Assembly (NCBI RefSeq): GCF_003612565.1
Contig: NZ_RAZG01000038.1
Location: forward strand, 1-37,846
Length of the DNA stretch: 37,846 nt
Source: Roseburia sp. 1XD42-69
GTDB taxonomy: Bacteria; Bacillota; Clostridia; Lachnospirales; Lachnospiraceae
Reading direction: 5' to 3'
Shown here: positions 32,452 through 37,846 of the stretch, piece after piece
Position numbering within the stretch: the first letter of the stretch is position 1
Layout of the letters: every line of letters starts with the position of its first letter
The notes under the pieces: model-generated
Seen by the model: only the letters and a program-made list of their open reading frames with translations
Told to the model about the DNA's origin: nothing
The model's database searches: none
Made by a program: the position numbers and the translations under genes

Positions 32452-33762
32452 ATGAAAAAAAACACACTGTTAAAAGAATTTTTCTGGTATGTCTCCCTAA
32501 ATGTCCTGGGCATGATTGGCCTTTCCTGCTACATCTTAGCGGACACTTTCTTTATCTCGAAAGGAGTGGGTGCAAAGGGTTTAACCGCATTAAACCTTGC
32601 CATTCCCATATACAGTTTTATAAACGGATGCGGCCTGATGCTTGGCATGGGAGGCGCCACTAAATATTCCATTTTCAGAGGGAAAAAAGAAACTGGACAG
32701 GGAAACCGGTGTTTTTTCCATGTAATTATAACTGCCCTTATTCTCTCCCTGATTTTTATACTAACGGGCATATTTCTCTCTGGGAAAATTACTCTTGCAT
32801 TGGGCGCTGACAGTGAAGTTTTTGAAATGACAAAAACATATCTTCGGATAATTTTACTTTTTTCCCCCGCCTTTATATTTAACGACATCTTTGTGTGCTT
32901 TGTGAGAAACGACGGAAACCCGGGCCTTTCCATGGCGGCAATGCTTGCGGGGAGCTTTTCCAACATTTTACTGGACTATATTTTAATCTTCCCTTTAGAA
33001 CTTGGAATTTTAGGAGCTGTTTTGGCTACGGGATGCGCCCCGGTAATCAGCATGTGCATACTTCTCCGCCACAAAATTTCCGGCAAGAACCACCTGCACC
33101 TGGAAAAATCCCGTTGTTCCTCTAAATTTTTGGCAGGTATCCTTTCCCTGGGTGTTCCTTCCCTGATTACGGAGGTTGCCTCCGGCGTTGTAATCCTTGT
33201 CTTTAACGCCTTAATCCTGGGTCTTTTAGGCAATACCGGGGTCGCCGCCTACGGAATCGTGGCAAATCTCTCCCTGGTTGTAACTGCCGTTTTCACCGGA
33301 ATTGCCCAGGGCTTGCAGCCCCTTGTGAGCCGTTCCTATGGAATAGGGGAAAAAGAAGATATCCGGAGACTTTTAAATTACGCCGCAGCTTTTGTATTTC
33401 TGCTCTCCGGCTTTCTTTACCTTCTGTTCTTTTGTGCCGTGGAGCCCATAGCTTCCGTTTTTAACAGTGAGGGGAATGAAAAATTACAGATTATCGCTGT
33501 GACTGGGATGAAACTCTATTTTACCTCCATCCCTTTTACGGGGCTTAACATTATTCTCTCCGCCTTTTTTACCTCCACGGAAAAAGCCCTTCCGGCCCAG
33601 GGAATTTCTCTGTCCAGAGGACTTTTTCTTATCCTGCCTGCCGCCTTTTTGCTGGCACAGCTTTGGGGAATGACTGGAATATGGCTTTCCTGCCCTGCCA
33701 CGGAACTTATTGTCTCTTTTGTGGGGATACTTGTTTTATCTAAAAAAACTTTTTCTTCTTAA
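32452..33762 (+). CDS. mepA: MATE-family efflux pump (MepA-like)
   Basis: 436 aa from the ATG at 32452 (AGAGGAA 7 nt upstream). Exports cationic compounds across the membrane in exchange for Na+ or H+. Twelve predicted membrane helices in two MatE halves; half one begins KEFFWYVSLNVLGMIGLSCYILADTFFISKGVGAKGLTALNLAIP and half two ILSLGVPSLITEVASGVVILVFNALILGLLGNTGVAAYGI, each with the family's TFFI/ALNLA-like motifs and GIAQGLQPLVSRSYG. The guanidine-IV-like leader, if correct, implies guanidinium or related compounds as inducer and perhaps substrate. It overlaps the convergent CorA gene by 23 bp at the 3' ends. Confidence 0.9.
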   Translation: MKKNTLLKEFFWYVSLNVLGMIGLSCYILADTFFISKGVGAKGLTALNLAIPIYSFINGCGLMLGMGGATKYSIFRGKKETGQGNRCFFHVIITALILSLIFILTGIFLSGKITLALGADSEVFEMTKTYLRIILLFSPAFIFNDIFVCFVRNDGNPGLSMAAMLAGSFSNILLDYILIFPLELGILGAVLATGCAPVISMCILLRHKISGKNHLHLEKSRCSSKFLAGILSLGVPSLITEVASGVVILVFNALILGLLGNTGVAAYGIVANLSLVVTAVFTGIAQGLQPLVSRSYGIGEKEDIRRLLNYAAAFVFLLSGFLYLLFFCAVEPIASVFNSEGNEKLQIIAVTGMKLYFTSIPFTGLNIILSAFFTSTEKALPAQGISLSRGLFLILPAAFLLAQLWGMTGIWLSCPATELIVSFVGILVLSKKTFSS

Positions 33763-34651
33763 AATAGCAAAGGCTCACCACCACAATGAGCACACTCACC
33801 CCAATTACCACAGGGTAACTGTATATCCATTTCAGCTCTGGCATATATTCAAAATTCATGCCGTACCACCCGGCAATCAGGGAGAGGGGCAGAAAAATAG
33901 TCGTAACAATAGTCAAAAGCTTCATGATGCTGTTCTGGCGGATTTCAATTTCCGCCTGGTACACATCCTGTACCTGCATGGCATATTCCCGGAGCACCTG
34001 GATTTCCTGCTGCAGCCTCTGGCACCTCTCCATAAACAGCTGATATCCCCGCACTTCCCTCTCCTTAAAATAGTCCGAGCCGTCCTCCGCCAAAGCTTCC
34101 CCCAAATTTATCATCTGCCCGTAATAGCAGTAAAAACGGGAGATTTCTTTTTTCAGCCCCAGCATTTGAAAGGTAAAATTCCCGGTATCTTTCTTTAAAA
34201 CCATCTCCTCCATATCTGCGATAGTGCGCTCTAATTCCGCCACATATAAAGTATCCTCCTCAATAAAAGACATGAGGAATTCCGACAGAAATTTGTCCGG
34301 GGAATATGGTTTTCCCTCCCCCCGTTTCCTGATTTTTTCCAGGGCGGGCATCACCACCTCCCCCTCGTCCACAAATATCAGTTTTCCGGGCAGAAGATAC
34401 AGGCTAAACACATACTGACGTTTTTCTTTTTTCTTTACGGGAATATGAAAGGTACAAAAGAGATAGTTCGCATGGTGTTCTAATCTGCAGAAAAACACGG
34501 CCCCTGGATTTTGATGAATGGAGTGATCTTCTTTGAGATAAAATTCACTTAAAAAACTCTCCTCATCAAAAATTCCAACTCCTCCCTCCAGGCTTTCCCA
34601 CTCCCTTTTTTTTACCTTTTGAATTCCCTCTTCACCCAGGGCATAGTACAT
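33740..34651 (-). CDS. CorA-family divalent metal transporter
   Basis: 303 aa from the ATG at 34651 (AAGGA 6 nt upstream). Predicted Mg2+/Co2+/Zn2+ channel of the inner membrane. A cytosolic N-terminal alpha/beta domain leads to a long helix (LGLKKEISRFYCYYGQM, QDVYQAEIEIRQNSIMKLLTIVTTIF). TM1 (~245-265) is followed by the signature YGMNF, then TM2 and a basic tail ending KKKKFF. The N-terminal domain is shorter and more divergent than in E. coli CorA, as in many clostridial homologues. It is convergent with the MATE gene and its coding end overlaps it by 23 bp. Confidence 0.88.
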   Translation of the reverse strand: MYYALGEEGIQKVKKREWESLEGGVGIFDEESFLSEFYLKEDHSIHQNPGAVFFCRLEHHANYLFCTFHIPVKKKEKRQYVFSLYLLPGKLIFVDEGEVVMPALEKIRKRGEGKPYSPDKFLSEFLMSFIEEDTLYVAELERTIADMEEMVLKKDTGNFTFQMLGLKKEISRFYCYYGQMINLGEALAEDGSDYFKEREVRGYQLFMERCQRLQQEIQVLREYAMQVQDVYQAEIEIRQNSIMKLLTIVTTIFLPLSLIAGWYGMNFEYMPELKWIYSYPVVIGVSVLIVVVSLCYFKKKKFF

Positions 34652-34752
34652 AAGTGTTCCTTCTTTCCAATAGTGTATGATATATCCTATACACAGTTTT
34701 GTCCTTACCAGCTGGGATTTATGCAAAATAATGCTATAAATGCAGATTTTTC

Positions 34753-34884
34753 TCAGTGACAGCCCCTGCAATGGCTGCAGTCCCCGCCGCACTGTGATTT
34801 TCCGCTTTTCTTATCCTTTATCATACTGCGGATAATCAGCGCCACGATTCCTGCCAAAATTATTCCTATTACAAAAGTACCCAT
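34753..34884 (-). CDS. FeoB-associated Cys-rich membrane protein
   Basis: 43 aa, MGTFVIGIILAGIVALIIRS, then MIKDKKSGKSQCGGDCSHCRGCH. One N-terminal membrane helix (~2-19), a basic linker and a C-terminal CGGDCSHCRGC cluster. This matches the small FeoB-associated family found directly after feoB in Firmicutes, thought to act like FeoC/FeoB partner or to carry iron or a cluster. ATG start with AGGAGG about 7 nt upstream. It starts 9 bp after the feoB stop, clearly in the feo operon. Confidence 0.9.
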   Translation of the reverse strand: MGTFVIGIILAGIVALIIRSMIKDKKSGKSQCGGDCSHCRGCH

Positions 34885-34893
34885 ACATGCCTC

Positions 34894-37050
34894 CTATCTG
34901 GACTTTGCCATAGTCACGCCTATTTCCAGTTTACCCTTTTCCCGGTAAGGCCGGAACAAAAGATAGAAAAATCCTGCCCCACAGATGACGGCCGCCGCTG
35001 TTCCAAATCCAAAAACTCCCGTTGAAAAAAACGTCCCTATCTGGTAAATGCACATGGCTGTAAGATAAGCTAAAACCGTCTGATATCCAATGGCAAACCA
35101 AAACCACTTGATATGATTCATTTCTCTTTTTATGGCTCCCATTGCCGCAAAACAGGGGGCGCACAAAAGATTAAACACTAAAAACCCGTAAGCGGCAGCA
35201 CCAGTCATAACGGATGCCAGGGAACCCCAGATTTCCGCTCCGTCCTCCGCCACTTCCCCAAATCCGAAAAGCATACCAAAAGCTGCCACCACATTTTCTT
35301 TTGCGATAAGCCCGGTAATTGCTGCAACTGACATCTTCCAGCCCTCTCCTCCTTCAGTCCAGCCAAGGGGGGCAAATATTGGGGCAATGATACCTCCAAG
35401 GGCCGCCAATATACTGGCATTTAAATCTTCCACCATGCCAAAGGTTCCGTTTTCCCACCCAAAACTCATGAAAAACCACAGGACAATGGTGGAGAGAAGG
35501 ATAATGGTGCCCGCTTTTTTCATAAAGGACCAGCCCCGCTCCCACATACTCCGCAGGATATTTTCTGCAGTGGGCATATGGTAGGCGGGCAGTTCCATCA
35601 CAAAAGGTGCCGGCTCCCCTGCAAACATTTTTGTTTTTTTCAAAATAATTCCAGAACAGATAATAGCCCCGATTCCCACAAAGTAGGCGCTCCATGCCAC
35701 CCAGCCCCCATTGCCAAAAAACGCCCCGGCTATTAATGCAATAATGGGAAGTTTCGCCCCGCAGGGAACAAATGTGGTGGTCATAATAGTCATTTTACGG
35801 TCCCTGTCATTTTCTATGGTACGGCTTGCCATAATACCTGGAACTCCGCAGCCGCTTCCGATCAGCATGGGGATAAAGGATTTCCCGGACAATCCAAATT
35901 TACGGAAAATACGGTCCATAATAAAAGCTACCCTGGCCATATATCCGCAGGCTTCCAAAAACCCTAAAAACAGGAACAATACCAGCATCTGGGGGACAAA
36001 TCCCAAAACGGCCCCCACCCCGGCCACAATTCCGTCTAAAATCAATCCGGAAAGCCAGTCTGCACAGCCGATTGCCGAAAGCCCTGACTCCACTGCCGGG
36101 GGAATTATTTCACCGAACAACACATCATTGGTCCAGTCTGTTACAATAGTTCCTATGGTGGTCACAGACACATAGTATACCAAAAACATAACTGCGGCAA
36201 ATATGGGAAGGGCAAGAATTCGGTTTGTGACAATTCTATCAATTTTATCCGATACCGTCAATGTTCTCCCACTGGCCTGCTTTGCCACACAATCTTCCAC
36301 AAGGGATGAAATATAAAGATAACGCTCATTGGTAATAATGCTCTCCGCATCGTCGTCCATAGCCTCTTCCAATGCTCTTATCTCCTTATCTGCCCTGGGC
36401 AGTTTCGGGAGCAATTCCCCGATTTTTTTGTCCTGCTCTAAAACCTTAATGGCAAAGAAACGCCTCTGTTCTGCCGGAACGGACAAATCCAGTTTCCGTT
36501 CCACCTCTGCAATAGCTTTTTCCAGCTCCTCCCCGAATTTATGTACCGGGGCCTGGGCTTTCTTCCGGGCCAGGGCAACTGCCTTTTCCGCTGCCTTTTC
36601 AATACCGGTACCCTTTAAGGCGGAAATTTCCACTGCCTCGCAGTCCAAAGCCTTTCCCAGTTTCTCTATATGGATTTTATCCCCCTTTTTCTCCACCAAA
36701 TCCATCATGTTTACAGCCATCACCAGGGGAATCCCAAGCTCCAGTAACTGAGTGGTCAGATACAGGTTTCTCTCAATATTCGTCCCGTCCACAATGTTTA
36801 AAATCACATCCGGCCTTTCCTGGATCAGATATGTCCTGGCAACCACCTCCTCTAAGGTGTAGGGGGAAAGGGAATAAATTCCCGGCAAATCTACAATCAC
36901 CACGTCTTTATGGCCTTTTAACTTTCCTTCCTTTTTCTCAACAGTAACCCCCGGCCAGTTGCCCACAAATTGATTGGAGCCTGTAAGGGCGTTAAATAAA
37001 GTAGTCTTTCCACAGTTGGGGTTACCCGCCAACGCAATTTTCACTGACAT
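34894..37050 (-). CDS. feoB: Ferrous iron transporter FeoB
   Basis: 718 aa from the ATG at 37050 (7 nt after AGGAG); an adjacent ATG at 37053 is only 4 nt away and less likely. The N-terminal G-domain has GNPNCGKTTLFNALTG (G1), DLPGIYSLSPYT (G3) and NMMD (G4). A helical spacer (~170-275) leads to the membrane part with two Gate regions: GSGCGVPGIMASRTI and PCGAKLPI, with Cys residues typical of FeoB, and later AGLIAKENVVAAFG. Takes up Fe2+ coupled to GTP hydrolysis. Operon feoA-feoA-feoB-Cys-rich protein, with a 103-bp gap before it containing a palindrome. Confidence 0.96.
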   Translation of the reverse strand: MSVKIALAGNPNCGKTTLFNALTGSNQFVGNWPGVTVEKKEGKLKGHKDVVIVDLPGIYSLSPYTLEEVVARTYLIQERPDVILNIVDGTNIERNLYLTTQLLELGIPLVMAVNMMDLVEKKGDKIHIEKLGKALDCEAVEISALKGTGIEKAAEKAVALARKKAQAPVHKFGEELEKAIAEVERKLDLSVPAEQRRFFAIKVLEQDKKIGELLPKLPRADKEIRALEEAMDDDAESIITNERYLYISSLVEDCVAKQASGRTLTVSDKIDRIVTNRILALPIFAAVMFLVYYVSVTTIGTIVTDWTNDVLFGEIIPPAVESGLSAIGCADWLSGLILDGIVAGVGAVLGFVPQMLVLFLFLGFLEACGYMARVAFIMDRIFRKFGLSGKSFIPMLIGSGCGVPGIMASRTIENDRDRKMTIMTTTFVPCGAKLPIIALIAGAFFGNGGWVAWSAYFVGIGAIICSGIILKKTKMFAGEPAPFVMELPAYHMPTAENILRSMWERGWSFMKKAGTIILLSTIVLWFFMSFGWENGTFGMVEDLNASILAALGGIIAPIFAPLGWTEGGEGWKMSVAAITGLIAKENVVAAFGMLFGFGEVAEDGAEIWGSLASVMTGAAAYGFLVFNLLCAPCFAAMGAIKREMNHIKWFWFAIGYQTVLAYLTAMCIYQIGTFFSTGVFGFGTAAAVICGAGFFYLLFRPYREKGKLEIGVTMAKSR

Positions 37051-37086
37051 CATTTATCTCCTCTTTTCTCTAATTTTTAACGTAAT

Positions 37087-37101
37087 ATAACTAACAGTTA
37101 T
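37087..37101. promoter_or_regulatory. Palindrome between feoA and feoB
   Basis: Perfect ATAACT-N3-AGTTAT inverted repeat, 37 bp before feoB. Position and composition suggest a metalloregulator site or secondary promoter operator; the minus-strand TATATT next to it could be a -10 element with a poor -35. Confidence 0.45.
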
Positions 37102-37156
37102 TTGTCTTGACTTTCTGTAGTAAGCTTTAACTAACTATCGGGTAAAAAAAATCAGC

Positions 37157-37378
37157 CTACTCCACTTCAATCATAGACGCATCCTTTTTCCGAAGGGACA
37201 GTTCGTATCCCCGCACGGTAATCTCCACCGGGTCCCCCAAAGGTGCAACTTTCCTCACAAATACCTCCACACCTTTTGTTATTCCCATATCCATAATGCG
37301 CCTTTTTACCGGGCCGGCGCCGGATAGCTTTTTCACTGTAACGGTTTCCCCGCAGGGAATTTCCCTCAAGGTTTTCAT
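37157..37378 (-). CDS. feoA: FeoA-family protein (SH3-like)
   Basis: 73 aa. Small cytosolic SH3-fold protein needed for FeoB function. MKTLREIPCGETVTVKKLSG, RRIMDMGITKGVEVFVRKVAPLGDPVEITVRGYELSLRKKDA gives the family core: RR..DMG...G, then APLGDP and the RGYELSLRKKDA strand end. ATG at 37378 after AGGAG-like AAGGAGGAATTT. It lies 42 bp downstream of a second feoA and 106 bp upstream of feoB. Confidence 0.93.
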   Translation of the reverse strand: MKTLREIPCGETVTVKKLSGAGPVKRRIMDMGITKGVEVFVRKVAPLGDPVEITVRGYELSLRKKDASMIEVE

Positions 37379-37420
37379 AAAATTCCTCCTTCTCTTTCCA
37401 TATCATCTGCTTCAAAAATG

Positions 37421-37630
37421 CTATACAATAATTTTATTTGCCATATTCCTTCCAATGGCCACCCGGGAATCTTTCACATTCACAATTATATTCCCCTCCA
37501 TAGCGCTTACCACTGTGACAAATCCCCCCACTACAAATCCCAGGGTCTCCAAAAAACGCCGGGTTTCCTCCTTGCCGCCTACTTTTTTAATTCTGCTTTT
37601 TTCCCCTTCCCGCATCATAGACAATGGCAT
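37421..37630 (-). CDS. feoA: Second FeoA-family protein
   Basis: 69 aa. MPLSMMREGEKSRIKKVGGKEETRRFLETLGFVVGGFVTVVSAMEGNIIVNVKDSRVAIGRNMANKIIV shows the FeoA pattern (RRFLETLGFVVGGFVTVV..., VNVKDSRVAIGRNMANKI) but is clearly different from the adjacent copy. Tandem feoA genes with feoB are common in clostridia; the two may form a hetero-complex with FeoB. ATG start after AAGGAG 7 nt upstream. First gene of the operon, behind a promoter with palindromic sites. Confidence 0.92.
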   Translation of the reverse strand: MPLSMMREGEKSRIKKVGGKEETRRFLETLGFVVGGFVTVVSAMEGNIIVNVKDSRVAIGRNMANKIIV

Positions 37631-37674
37631 ATTTTTATCTCCTTCCCTGAATACAAATTATTTTGTTTCTTTTG

Positions 37675-37705
37675 TTAGTATATTCTAATATTGATTAGTT
37701 GTCAA
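37675..37705 (-). promoter_or_regulatory. feo operon promoter with overlapping palindromes
   Basis: Minus strand TTGACA (37700-37705), 17-bp spacer, TATACT (37677-37682). Overlapping inverted repeats TTAG-N6-CTAA (37675-37688) and CTAAT-N4-ATTAG (37685-37698) occupy the spacer and -10. TTAG...CTAA half-sites resemble DtxR/IdeR-type iron-repressor sites more than a Fur box, so iron-dependent repression is likely. Confidence 0.7.
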
Positions 37706-37802
37706 GAACTTTTTTGTTTACAATAAAAATATAGGACTAAGTGACGATTGCAAAGTTTACCAGTTTTTAATATAATCCCATCTTCGACAGTTACAGAAAA
37801 AC

Positions 37803-37846
37803 AAAGTGGCAGAATCCCTTGAATTTATTGGGGATATGCCACTTTT
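37803..37846. terminator. Bidirectional terminator at the window edge
   Basis: AAAGTGGCA (37803-37811) pairs with TGCCACTTT (37837-37845), with an inner ATCCC/GGGAT stem (37814-37818, 37831-37835). Minus strand continues TTTGTTTTT. It ends a gene lying beyond the window. The ~100 bp between it and the feo promoter hold no gene I can support. Confidence 0.72.

Noticed and set aside
1-37846. Prophage, integrative element or intact insertion sequence
   Set aside because: No integrase, transposase, phage structural gene or flanking direct/terminal repeats were seen; gene content is chromosomal housekeeping and regulation.

Overview
The window looks like a chromosomal segment of an anaerobic, endospore-forming Firmicute, most likely Lachnospiraceae. 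It has low to moderate GC, strong AGGAGG-type ribosome binding sites, spoIIR, a CotF-like coat protein, a FeoB-associated Cys-rich small protein, a TIGR04086-type membrane protein and clostridial family variants. I see no rRNA, tRNA, CRISPR array, intact insertion sequence or prophage.

Layout. 1-3061: 3' part of enolase, then a KDPG aldolase fused to a glyoxalase-like domain, divergent from an IclR/KdgR-type regulator with three GTTTCAT-N3-ATGAAAC operator copies. 3066-4733: a membrane diguanylate cyclase with an extracytoplasmic substrate-binding-protein-like sensor. 4946-12950: the most interesting block, all on the minus strand. Transcription order is rpoN (sigma-54), a sigma-54 activator with an N-terminal HPr-like domain, dhaL-dhaM-HPr-EI, then dhaK. 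Near-consensus -24/-12 sigma-54 promoters stand before dhaL and before dhaK. The block holds the full PEP > EI > HPr > DhaM > DhaL phosphorelay, the dihydroxyacetone-binding subunit, the sigma factor and an activator that could read the phosphorylation state directly. 13160-15079: TetR regulator, a frameshifted MarR remnant and a coiled-coil protein. 15196-20750: cysK, a flotillin-like protein, a small ribbon-helix-helix protein, unknown proteins and two apparently decaying secreted-protein genes. 20750-24206: trigger-factor-like lipoprotein, asnS and an aldose-epimerase-like gene in one operon. 24383-25674: a heptad-repeat coiled-coil protein built from 42-bp DNA repeats, and a single-pass membrane protein. 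25723-31662: methyltransferase, hslO, nadE, aldo/keto reductase, spoIIR and a DUF1934 gene in tight minus-strand order. 31808-33762: CotF-like protein, then a MepA-type MATE pump behind a leader that resembles a guanidine-IV riboswitch with an intrinsic terminator. 33740-37630: CorA-type transporter and a feoA-feoA-feoB-small Cys protein iron-uptake operon whose promoter overlaps palindromes.

Working together: the Dha block would use PEP to phosphorylate dihydroxyacetone to DHAP, feeding the glycolytic route that includes the enolase at the window edge. KDPG aldolase supplies pyruvate and glyceraldehyde-3-phosphate from sugar acids. The most novel proposal is that the HPr-like domain of the activator couples phosphate flux in this dedicated PTS to sigma-54 transcription of the same genes.
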